From positions 1 through 64,000 of the forward strand of contig MGTT01000020.1 of NCBI GenBank assembly GCA_001799575.1: a stretch of 64,000 nucleotides of DNA, given 5' to 3'. Below, one piece after another: positions 54,322 through 62,317 of the stretch; position 1 is the stretch's first letter; the number at the start of each line of letters is the position of its first letter. The notes below the pieces were generated by a model. That model worked only from the letters and a program-made list of their open reading frames with translations. It was not told the DNA's origin and did not search any database. This DNA is from Elusimicrobia bacterium GWA2_56_46. Its GTDB lineage: Bacteria; Elusimicrobiota; Elusimicrobia; Elusimicrobiales; UBA9959. The position numbers were made by a program, and so were the translations under genes.

Positions 54322-57189
54322 TCATTCCACCCACTGGCGGCCGCAGAGGGTTTTGAACGGGCAGTTGGCGCAGGCCGCTTCATCCGGTGCGGGACTGAAA
54401 GACAGATCCGGCGCCAGGATCTCTTCCAGCAGGGCAACGATAGTCTGCCGATATACTCCGAAGATGGCGGCTTTGTCGGGCACCTTTTTGTATCTTTCCT
54501 TAAAAAGGGTTTCTTCCGTTATCTGTTCCTGGCCCAGCAGCATAAGCGAGGCGTCCATGTTGCGGATGTCAGCGCCCTTATTCCCCCCCAGATAGGCCAG
54601 GATATAAAAAGGCAGCTGGGTGGATTTCAATGTTTTCGCCCAGTCTTCCCTCAGACCTAAGTCGAATCGCTGCCAGTTAGGCACGCGCGCCAGCGCGCCG
54701 GTCTTATAATCCAGAATGTGGACGCAATTTCCCCGCTGATCTATGCGGTCGGCCCGGCCTTTGAGCTTGATAAGACCGTATTTTGTGGGCAGTTCGGCCG
54801 AGAGCGGAACTTCACAACCCAGGATGGTCATGTCTTTCAGATTATCCCGGTGATAGTCCAGAATTTCAGCCAGACGCTTCTCCACCTGCCGCTTTATCAG
54901 ATACTCATAGCCTGAATTATGGCCTTTCATGCCGGCATCGAAGACCCGGCCCGCCGTCTCAAGTATAAGTTCGTAGTCCTTTTCCTCTATCTTCAACGGC
55001 TTGCCGGCGCGGGGCCCGAAGAAGTTTTCCAGGATCCCGTGCACGATGGCGCCTATATCGCGCTGTTCTATGTCGTCGGAGAGCTCGTCCTTCTCCCGCA
55101 GGCGCAGCGCGTACTGGTAATAGAACCGCAGACCGCAATTCAGGTAAGTATCTATAGCCGACGGAGAAAATTCCCGCTCTTTCAGCGCGGCTATAAGCTC
55201 CGGCGTTTTGGCTATGGGCTTCGGCTCGGCCTGGGAGAAATTGATCCGCAGATGGACTTCGCTCTCCCTGGGTATTTTATTTTTACGCTCCAGATCCCAG
55301 ATCAGTTTTTCCACGAATGGGCTGCGCTCTTTGTCGGCGCTGTCTTTGTAGAAAATATGGGCCTCGGCCGCGCCGGAGATCAGCGCGTTGAAATAATAGC
55401 GCGAAAGCCGCTCGCGCGTCTTATAAGTGGACAACCCCAGGCTTTCGCGCACGAAGTGCGAGAGGATGGTGTCCTCCTTGCGGGAGGCGGGCAGGAGGTC
55501 GGAGTTGGCGTCCAGAAAATAGACCCGGTCGAACCTGAGGCCGCGTGTCTCAAGCGAGCCCAGCACCTGCAGGCCTTTCAGCGGCGTGCCGGGGAACGGA
55601 TAATTTACTCCCCGTATGAAAGTTTTGAAGAACCTGAAATAACCCGCCGCACCGGAAAAACTTTCCCCGGCCAGGCGCGAGTTCTTCAGTTCTATGATAT
55701 GTTCCATGGCTTTTTCAACGAAAGGCGCCCAGTAGGGGTGCAGCGGCGCGGTGCTGTTCCCGGAGATCTGGGAGATAAAATCCAGCAGCTTGCCGGCGAA
55801 GTCGGAGATATTCTTTATGTTTTCAAAAGGGACTATAAGGGTTTCGTGTATGGCGGCAAGATGCGCCTTGATCTCGGCGGGGCCCAGCTCTTCTCCGTAA
55901 TCCTTCAACTTGGCGGCGGCCGCCGCCAGCAGCTCCGCGTCGTCCTCTATCTCCTTGAGCGTAATATACTTGTTCACGCGGCTGGAGAGATGCTCCTCGA
56001 TGGTCTGAAAAATTATCCTGCCCGGCTCCGCAGCCCTGTGACTTGTGACTTGTGACCTGTGACCTTTATTAATGGAAGCAAAGTATATGTTCTTTACGTA
56101 CGGGTGAAACACGAAATTGAGGTAGTTGGGCGCGAAGTAACCCGCGTCGCCTTTTTTATCCAGCAGGTCGCCCAAAGCGTCCAGCAGCGCGTAAACCGGA
56201 GTATCGGACAGCGGATAGCCCATGGAAATATTATGATCTCCCGCCCCCGGCAGGACGTTTTCGATCAGAGGGAACAAAGTCCGGGCGTCAGGCAGAACTA
56301 TCACATCGTGACTCGTGACTGGTGACTGGCGGCTCGTATTGAGAACCTGGCTCAGCTTGAAAATTTCCCCGTGCGTATCGGAAGCCTTGTAAAAACACAG
56401 CTTATTTCCCTGACTGTTACCGGTTACCGGATACCGACTACCGGATACCGGTAACGGCAATTCCAGGAACTGGAATTGCTCCTCCAGCCCCGGCCCCGCT
56501 TCCAGCAAAAGATGCGCGCCGCGGGCGGATAAATGTTTTAAGACGGCTTTCTCGGCATTGGTAAGGGCGAAGAAACCGGCGAAAATTATATTCTCGTACC
56601 GCTTATGGTCGAACTTCCCTATTTCGCCCGCCACACGGGCGTATTTCATGGAGCGCGTCAGCAGATTTTCTTTTTCCAGCTCCGTGTAAAAATCCCCGTA
56701 GAGACGGCTGAAACTTTCCAGTTTCTTTATGAAAGAGGCGGAACGCAGGTCCTCGGGCAGCATGGAATCATAGCCGGACAGGTCCTTTCGGGTTTTCAGT
56801 TCTATCTTCAGTTCTTCGAAGTCGCCGGTAAGCTTCAGCGCCCAGGGCAGAAAGGAATCCAGCGTGAGTTCTTCAGGATCGCGCGCGATTATATGGCAGA
56901 GCTCTTTTTTAAGACGGCCATAAAGCACTTCGGCCAGATCCAGCGCGGACGCCTCAACCCCTTTTATGCCCAGCTCTCCGGCCGCCAGGTCTATGAATCC
57001 GTCCATGGAAACGATAACCGGCGCGCGCAGCGCCCCGCCGCGCTTCTCCGCCAGGTACTTGCGCAAAAAATGCCCCGGCCGCTTCCCCGGAAAAATCACG
57101 ATATTATCCGCCAAAGATTTGGCTGAAAGCAGGAGATCCCCCGCTTTTTCCACCAGATTTTCTTCAGGACCGATAATCTCAACTTTCAA
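54322..57189 (-). CDS. addB: AddB-like nuclease/inactive helicase subunit
   Basis: A 955-residue partner of AddA in double-strand-break resection. The C-terminal PDDEXK_1 nuclease domain has the Fe-S staple: the first Cys in YLNCGLRFYYQYAL and three more in CANCPFKTLCGRQW, with the catalytic HILDYKTGAL. No Walker A is visible at the N terminus (FPGKRPGHFLRKYL), as in AddB proteins that do not hydrolyse ATP. The start is TTG, 8 nt after AAGGAGC, overlapping recQ by 11 nt. Three heptamer arrays are translated in frame (SQVTSH-type residues). Confidence 0.88.
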   Translation of the reverse strand: MKVEIIGPEENLVEKAGDLLLSAKSLADNIVIFPGKRPGHFLRKYLAEKRGGALRAPVIVSMDGFIDLAAGELGIKGVEASALDLAEVLYGRLKKELCHIIARDPEELTLDSFLPWALKLTGDFEELKIELKTRKDLSGYDSMLPEDLRSASFIKKLESFSRLYGDFYTELEKENLLTRSMKYARVAGEIGKFDHKRYENIIFAGFFALTNAEKAVLKHLSARGAHLLLEAGPGLEEQFQFLELPLPVSGSRYPVTGNSQGNKLCFYKASDTHGEIFKLSQVLNTSRQSPVTSHDVIVLPDARTLFPLIENVLPGAGDHNISMGYPLSDTPVYALLDALGDLLDKKGDAGYFAPNYLNFVFHPYVKNIYFASINKGHRSQVTSHRAAEPGRIIFQTIEEHLSSRVNKYITLKEIEDDAELLAAAAAKLKDYGEELGPAEIKAHLAAIHETLIVPFENIKNISDFAGKLLDFISQISGNSTAPLHPYWAPFVEKAMEHIIELKNSRLAGESFSGAAGYFRFFKTFIRGVNYPFPGTPLKGLQVLGSLETRGLRFDRVYFLDANSDLLPASRKEDTILSHFVRESLGLSTYKTRERLSRYYFNALISGAAEAHIFYKDSADKERSPFVEKLIWDLERKNKIPRESEVHLRINFSQAEPKPIAKTPELIAALKEREFSPSAIDTYLNCGLRFYYQYALRLREKDELSDDIEQRDIGAIVHGILENFFGPRAGKPLKIEEKDYELILETAGRVFDAGMKGHNSGYEYLIKRQVEKRLAEILDYHRDNLKDMTILGCEVPLSAELPTKYGLIKLKGRADRIDQRGNCVHILDYKTGALARVPNWQRFDLGLREDWAKTLKSTQLPFYILAYLGGNKGADIRNMDASLMLLGQEQITEETLFKERYKKVPDKAAIFGVYRQTIVALLEEILAPDLSFSPAPDEAACANCPFKTLCGRQWVE
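56036..56063 (-). repeat. in-frame 7-bp repeats in addB (first array)
   Basis: CTGTGAC, TTGTGAC, TTGTGAC, CTGTGAC on the plus strand; translated on the coding strand as part of GHRSQVTSHRA. The unit resembles that of the leuS and addA arrays. Confidence 0.8.
56306..56333 (-). repeat. in-frame 7-bp repeats in addB (second array)
   Basis: TCGTGAC, TCGTGAC, TGGTGAC, TGGCGGC on the plus strand, translated as part of TSRQSPVTSHDV. It is 240 nt from the first array. Confidence 0.75.
56417..56457 (-). repeat. in-frame 7-bp repeats in addB (third array)
   Basis: TTACCGG, TTACCGG, ATACCGA, CTACCGG, ATACCGG, TAACGG: a heptamer array with an unrelated unit sequence, translated as LPVSGSRYPVTGNSQ. Confidence 0.8.
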
Positions 57190-59026
57190 GCAGGCGCTCC
57201 TTTATGGCGTCCAGGAAAATTTGGCCGTATTTTTCCAGCTTATGCTCGCCTATGCCTTTTATGACGCGCAGATCGTCCGGGGTTTGCGGCTTAGAGGCGG
57301 CCATTTCTATCAGCACGCTGTCATGAAAGATGACATAGGGCGGTATGCCCGCCTTATCCGCCATCTCGCGGCGCAAAGCGCGCAATTTCTCGAATAATTC
57401 CTCATCCCCCTCCAAAAAGGCAGCCGCCGCCTTTTTTAAGGCTTTGGGTTTTTTCTTGCCTTTTACTTTCGGCGGGACCGGGGAGCCAAGGCGCACCGTG
57501 CCCCGGCCGTTGCACAGGCCGCGGCCGGCGGCGGTGATGCGCAGCAGGGGATATTCCCCGTCTTCCGTAACTTCAAGGAACTCCTGCACCACAAGCTGGT
57601 CTATCCAGGAGCGGATGGAGGCCTCGCCGGCCTCTTTAAGCAGGCCGAAAACTTTAAGCTGGTCGTGGCCGTTGGCGGTCATGCGGTCGTTTACGCGGCC
57701 AAGGAGCAGGTTCACCACATAGCCCGTGCCGTAGCGGCCTTCGGCGCGCCAGGCCGCGCTTAAAACTTTTTTGGCGGTCAGCAGGGCCTCATCGTCCGGC
57801 AGACCTTTCGTCTCGCCCAGGCAGACATCGCAGTTACAGCAGTTTTCTCCGTTCCCCCCGGCCGCGGGGTACGGCGCGCCGAAATGTTCTGTCAGCAGGC
57901 GATGGCGGCACAGCGGGGACACGGCGTAACGGCCTATTTCGCGCAGTTGGCGTTCTATGGCGTGCTCGCGTTCGGGGGCAAGCTGGGCGTCTTTTTTCGC
58001 CAGATACCTGTGCGTGGCCAGATCCGACGCGGCGAAAAAAAGCGCGCACTCGGCGGGAAGGCCGTCACGTCCGGCGCGGCCGGATTCCTGCTGGTAATGT
58101 TCCACCGAGCGCGGCGTATTGGCGTGGATCACGTAACGGACATTGGAACGGTCTATGCCCATGCCGAAAGCTATGGTGGCTACGATTACATCAAGCCGCT
58201 CGTTCACGAAATCGTCTTGCGCCCGCCGCCGATCTTCGGCGCTCAGACCGGCATGGTAAGGCGCGCTGGAAACGCCTTCTTCCTTAAGTTTCGCGGCCAG
58301 ACGCTCCACATCTTTGCGGGTTTGCGCGTAGACTATGCCGCCCTCGCCTGGGTGGCGGCGCACCACCTCAAGCACCTGTTTGGACTGGTCACGGCGCGGG
58401 AAAGCACGGTAAATAAGGTTGGGGCGGTCCGGATGGCCTATAAGTATTTCCGGCGAACGCAGACCAAGCTGGGCGCGGATGTCGTTCTGCACCACGGGGG
58501 TTGCGGTGGCGGTAAGGGCCATGCGGGCGGCTTTCGGGAACCGGTCCAGCGCTTCCGTCAGACGGCGGTATTCGGGGCGGAATTCATGCCCCCAGTGGGA
58601 GACGCAGTGCGCCTCATCCACGGCCGCAAGTATCAGTCGGCCGGAGATGTCGTTCAGGATATCGCCGGCAAGCAGGCGTTCGGGGCTCACATAAAGCAGT
58701 TGGGTTTTGCCTTCGGCCAGCCGCTGCCAGGCCGCGCCGCGGTGGGCGGCTTTCAAATTAGAATGAAGCGCGTCGGCTTCGATGCCGGCCTCGCGCGCGG
58801 CCGCCACCTGGTCGTCCATCAGTGCGATAAGCGGGGAAACCACAAGCACAAGGCCCTTGCCCATAGCGGCGGGAAGCTGGTAGCACAGGCTCTTGCCGCC
58901 GCCGGTGGGCAGCACCACAAGGCAGTCCCGCCCGGCCAGCGCGGCTTCGATGGCCTCTTTCTGCAGCGGCTTAAAGGTATCATACCCCCACCGCTTTTTT
59001 AAAATCTCTTCAGGTGTCAGTTGCAT
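57179..59026 (-). CDS. recQ: RecQ-type DNA helicase
   Basis: A 3'-5' helicase of 615 residues from ATG 59026. Visible are Walker A LPTGGGKSLCYQLP (Lys45), DEAH box AAVDEAHCVSHWGHEFRPEY, TATATP, the arginine-finger segment QESGRAGRDGLPAECALFF, the zinc cysteines (CRHRLL ... NCCNCDVC) and a C-terminal HRDC domain (RREMADKAGIPPYVIFHDSVLIEMA). The track start at 59053 is a TTG within a palindrome and is less likely. It lies between addA and addB on one strand and overlaps addB. Confidence 0.95.
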   Translation of the reverse strand: MQLTPEEILKKRWGYDTFKPLQKEAIEAALAGRDCLVVLPTGGGKSLCYQLPAAMGKGLVLVVSPLIALMDDQVAAAREAGIEADALHSNLKAAHRGAAWQRLAEGKTQLLYVSPERLLAGDILNDISGRLILAAVDEAHCVSHWGHEFRPEYRRLTEALDRFPKAARMALTATATPVVQNDIRAQLGLRSPEILIGHPDRPNLIYRAFPRRDQSKQVLEVVRRHPGEGGIVYAQTRKDVERLAAKLKEEGVSSAPYHAGLSAEDRRRAQDDFVNERLDVIVATIAFGMGIDRSNVRYVIHANTPRSVEHYQQESGRAGRDGLPAECALFFAASDLATHRYLAKKDAQLAPEREHAIERQLREIGRYAVSPLCRHRLLTEHFGAPYPAAGGNGENCCNCDVCLGETKGLPDDEALLTAKKVLSAAWRAEGRYGTGYVVNLLLGRVNDRMTANGHDQLKVFGLLKEAGEASIRSWIDQLVVQEFLEVTEDGEYPLLRITAAGRGLCNGRGTVRLGSPVPPKVKGKKKPKALKKAAAAFLEGDEELFEKLRALRREMADKAGIPPYVIFHDSVLIEMAASKPQTPDDLRVIKGIGEHKLEKYGQIFLDAIKERLLES

Positions 59027-59034
59027 TTGTTTAT

Positions 59035-59057
59035 ACTGTTGCAAATTTTGCAACAGT
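59035..59057. promoter_or_regulatory. perfect palindrome upstream of recQ (operator candidate)
   Basis: ACTGTTGCAAA, one T, TTTGCAACAGT: an 11-bp perfect inverted repeat, 8 nt before the recQ ATG and between the addA stop and recQ. There is no T-run, so it looks more like an operator or translation-control hairpin than a terminator. Its spacing does not match the LexA boxes I know. Confidence 0.65.
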
Positions 59058-59074
59058 TGTTTTCCGCTTTCACA

Positions 59075-62000
59075 CTATGAAGCATTAACCTCCGTCACTT
59101 TGCCGAGATCCACATAGGCCAGCGCGCCTTTTGCGGGTTTGGCGTAAACTTCGGAGATTATGGCCAGGTAATTCTTCATCTGGGGGGCGTACTTTCCGGT
59201 ATTTTCGCCGCCGGTCTTAAAATCGATCACGGTCACAAGATCCTTGTCTATTATCACGCGATCCATGCGGAACAGGGCGCCGGTTTTATCTATGAATTCC
59301 GCCTCAGTCAATATTTCTCTGCCTTTCTCATCCTTAAACCAGGGCCGTACTTCCGGCAGGTTGAGAAAATCAGCCAAAGTTTTCACGATCTTAGCTTCGT
59401 TAAACTTAAAAGGATATTTAGGAGCGAAGATCGAATATAACTCCTTTAGTCTGGAGCCCGGATTCTCCGCCTGTGACTTGTGACCTGTGTCTTGTGACCC
59501 GTAACCTGCCGACGCGGCATACGCCAGCATCTCGTGGACAAGCTCCCCCTCTGCCGTTTCAAAGAAACTTGTATAAGTGGGCTTCAGCGCTTCAAAGCGG
59601 ATCTCCGGGCGTACGCCGGCCGGGAGTATCTCCACGGCCTTTGAAGGTTTGCGGTCTCCGGGTTCGCGGGCATCGGGTTTGCCGGCCTCGGAAGTTTCAA
59701 AAAGATCCAGAAGCCCGGCTTCTTTTGCGGCGGTTTTACGGACTTTTTTAATTATCAGATTATAAAGCTCGTGCCGGGCGCGCGTGGAAATGACATACAG
59801 GACGTTCAGATCCTGGATCTTCTCATCCGCCTTCTTGTTTTCGTAAACCGGCCTGAGCCTGGCCGACACTTCGGCCGCGGACTTGGTGATGTGATAGACG
59901 TGTATTTCCCCGTCTTTTTCCTCGAAATACATGGGGTCGTTCCGATCGTGTTCGTCATACATCAAATTTATGACCACGGAAAAACCCAGGCCCTTGGACT
60001 TATGGAAAGTCATCACGCGCACCGCGTCCAGGTATTCCGGCAGGGCTATGGCGAAAACCGCGGCCTTGTCCTCGTCCGTGCCGGAGGCGTATTCGATGAA
60101 CGAGCGGGGGCTGGCGGCGCCTTCGGCCCCGAGCGAGGCGGCCGCGTCCAGAAAACGGGCCAGGAAAGCTGCCTCGTACGGAAAATTCTCGAACAGTTTA
60201 AAGCTGCCGTAAATAAGCGAGACCAGTTCGTAAAGCGGCAGATGGCCCACCTTGCGGAACGGTTCGTCCAGATATTTGTTCCAATACTCCTTATATTTCG
60301 GGTGATTGCGGAATTCCGCATACAGCAGCCCTGTGCCTTGTGTCTTGCGGCCTGTGTCCTGCGTCTTGCGGCCGATGCGCGATTGGAAAATAAAATCGCG
60401 CATCTCTCCGCGCGCAAGGCCGGTCAGGGCCGTGAAGATATCGCCGGTGATAAAAGCGGCGAAAGAAAGGTCGTCGGACGGGGTTTCCAGGAACCTGAGA
60501 TAGGCGAGAAGCTCCGCCACCACCTTGCGCTTCCTTATATCCAGCGAACCCAGCGACGCCGCGGGAATGCCGGCTTCGGTAAGCCATTCCACCACCGGCT
60601 CTATGCGTTTGTTCTTTTCCACCAGGATAGCTATCTCATTGAGCGGATAGCGCTCCAGCGCTCCGCGCACGGCCCTGAGCAGCGATTCTTTCTGCCGATC
60701 CGGCTCGGACAGGTCTTCCAGCTCCAGGATCTCGGTTTTAACATAACCGTGTTTCAGGCGTTCCGGACGAACGGACTGCGAATATGACGTAAGTTCCGTA
60801 AGATCTTCGCCTATAAGCTCCGGCGAGTTCTTGAGTTTTTCCCTGAAAAGGCCGTTAACGTAATTTAGAATTTCGCCGTCGGAACGGTAATTTACCGGCA
60901 GGTTTATGAGCTTAAGCCCGTCCTCCAGCGGTTCGAGGGAAATATGTGCGGTGTCCGGGACGCCGGTTTCGGCCAGATCCAGAAAACCGCGCATTATTTT
61001 ATAATCTGCGTTACGGAACATATAAATGGCCTGCTTTATGTCCCCCACCACGAAAAGGGAGCCGGTCTTTGAAAGAGATTCCTCCACCAGCGGGCGGATA
61101 ACGTCCCACTGCAGGCGGTTGGTGTCCTGGAACTCGTCTATCATAAAATGGCTTATGCGTTCGCCAAGTTTCAGGTATAACTCCGGCACATTGCCGGCAT
61201 TCACGTAGGCCGAAAGTTTTTTAGCTATATCGTTGATGTGGATGACGTCGGTCTTGCCGTGCTTTGCGCGCTCAAGCTCCGCCTTGAAGCGGCCGTACAT
61301 GCCGACGTAAGGGTGATAATAGGCCGCGGCGTTCAGTTCGGCGAGCCCTATGACCATGCCGCCCAGATTTTCCATATCGGCTTCCCAGCCGGCCGGAAAA
61401 TTCTTCTTTTTGACGCCGTTCAGTATGCCGTAGGTGAAGCTGTAGGAGGCCAGAAAATCGGTCAGCGTCCCGCTCTCTATGGCCGCGACGGAGCTTTCCT
61501 TGAAAAGTTCCGGTCTGGCGTAGCGCTGCCTGACAACGGCGCATTCCTTAAGCACCTCGCCGAATTTAGCTTTCAGGAGGGCCTCGGAATCTCCCGGCGG
61601 GGAGGCTATTACGCCCTCGGTCCGGCCTTCCTGGTTCAGGAAACTGTTGAAGTTCTCTTTGACGCGTTCGGCCGGGTTCCAGGGATAGGAACCGGTCTTG
61701 GGCAGCACCGCCAGGAACTTGTCCACGGTTTCGGCCGGGAGATCGGGCTTGCCTATGCGGGCAAACATGGAATAAAGGGCCAGGTCTATCAGGAGATCAT
61801 AGGCCATGGTGATCTCCGGGTTGAGCGGAAGTTTTAGCTCGTCCACGGAAGCGGCCATAACCCTGGCGAGAAAACTGTCTATGGTCTGTACGTGGAAGTC
61901 CGAATAATCTGCGATGACGCGCTCCACCAGGACGGCGGCCCGCTTATGGATCTCTTCGCGCGAAAGCGAGACCAGCCCAAGCGTCTCGTCCATTTTTCCG

Positions 62001-62257
62001 CAATTCTTATCCAGCGCCAGTTCTTTAAGCCATTTAAGTATGCGGACCTTCATCTCTTTGGCGGCGTTATTGGTGAAAGTGACGGCCAGGATGTTCTGGA
62101 GGCTGTTGCCTGGGACTTTGTTGGACAGGAGGAACTGGACGTACCGCTGGGCCAGGGTATAGGTTTTGCCTGAGCCGGCGGAGGCGCTGATAAGGAGCGC
62201 GTGCGGGAACTTAAGGTCCGTGTCCTTATCAAGAATGGGTTTATTACTTTCTGTCAT
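59075..62257 (-). CDS. addA: AddA-like helicase-nuclease (UvrD/RecB family)
   Basis: A 1060-residue SF1A helicase with a C-terminal nuclease, the motor of AddAB resection. Motifs: Walker A SASAGSGKTYTLAQRY (Lys31), Ia VTFTNNAAKEMKVRIL, II FMIDEFQDTNRLQWDVI, III VVGDIKQAIYMFRNAD, a late VMTFHKSKGLGFSVVI and nuclease VIDFKTGGENTGKY. Two heptamer arrays are translated in frame. The perfect palindrome 62261-62281 stands directly before the ATG and contains the only ribosome-site-like GGAG. recQ and addB follow. Confidence 0.92.
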   Translation of the reverse strand: MTESNKPILDKDTDLKFPHALLISASAGSGKTYTLAQRYVQFLLSNKVPGNSLQNILAVTFTNNAAKEMKVRILKWLKELALDKNCGKMDETLGLVSLSREEIHKRAAVLVERVIADYSDFHVQTIDSFLARVMAASVDELKLPLNPEITMAYDLLIDLALYSMFARIGKPDLPAETVDKFLAVLPKTGSYPWNPAERVKENFNSFLNQEGRTEGVIASPPGDSEALLKAKFGEVLKECAVVRQRYARPELFKESSVAAIESGTLTDFLASYSFTYGILNGVKKKNFPAGWEADMENLGGMVIGLAELNAAAYYHPYVGMYGRFKAELERAKHGKTDVIHINDIAKKLSAYVNAGNVPELYLKLGERISHFMIDEFQDTNRLQWDVIRPLVEESLSKTGSLFVVGDIKQAIYMFRNADYKIMRGFLDLAETGVPDTAHISLEPLEDGLKLINLPVNYRSDGEILNYVNGLFREKLKNSPELIGEDLTELTSYSQSVRPERLKHGYVKTEILELEDLSEPDRQKESLLRAVRGALERYPLNEIAILVEKNKRIEPVVEWLTEAGIPAASLGSLDIRKRKVVAELLAYLRFLETPSDDLSFAAFITGDIFTALTGLARGEMRDFIFQSRIGRKTQDTGRKTQGTGLLYAEFRNHPKYKEYWNKYLDEPFRKVGHLPLYELVSLIYGSFKLFENFPYEAAFLARFLDAAASLGAEGAASPRSFIEYASGTDEDKAAVFAIALPEYLDAVRVMTFHKSKGLGFSVVINLMYDEHDRNDPMYFEEKDGEIHVYHITKSAAEVSARLRPVYENKKADEKIQDLNVLYVISTRARHELYNLIIKKVRKTAAKEAGLLDLFETSEAGKPDAREPGDRKPSKAVEILPAGVRPEIRFEALKPTYTSFFETAEGELVHEMLAYAASAGYGSQDTGHKSQAENPGSRLKELYSIFAPKYPFKFNEAKIVKTLADFLNLPEVRPWFKDEKGREILTEAEFIDKTGALFRMDRVIIDKDLVTVIDFKTGGENTGKYAPQMKNYLAIISEVYAKPAKGALAYVDLGKVTEVNAS
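59471..59510 (-). repeat. in-frame 7-bp repeats in addA (first array)
   Basis: CTGTGAC, TTGTGAC, CTGTGTC, TTGTGAC, CCGTAAC, CTGCC on the plus strand, translated as GYGSQDTGHKSQA. The SQ/KSQ residues echo those in leuS and addB. Confidence 0.8.
60331..60372 (-). repeat. in-frame 7-bp repeats in addA (second array)
   Basis: Six units, 42 nt: CTGTGCC, TTGTGTC, TTGCGGC, CTGTGTC, CTGCGTC, TTGCGGC. They are translated as GRKTQDTGRKTQGTG, itself a seven-residue repeat because 42 nt is two cycles of 21. Confidence 0.88.
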
Positions 62258-62260
62258 ATA

Positions 62261-62281
62261 AAAAGGAGCCAGGCTCCTTTT
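62261..62281 (-). terminator. perfect palindrome between rmuC and addA
   Basis: AAAAGGAGCC, one base, GGCTCCTTTT: a 21-nt perfect palindrome with a T-run on the minus strand, 36 nt after the rmuC stop and 3 nt before the addA ATG. It looks like an intrinsic terminator for rmuC, yet it also sequesters the only GGAG before addA. It shares the GCCAGGC core with the 54-bp palindromes. Confidence 0.75.
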
Positions 62282-62317
62282 GACGCAAGCGCGGTCATCG
62301 CAAAAATTGAAAAGCTT

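Noticed and set aside
59035-59057. LexA/SOS box before recQ
   Set aside because: CTGT and ACAG are too far apart for the E. coli-type box and no Bacillus-type GAAC-N4-GTTC is present; kept only as an unnamed palindrome.
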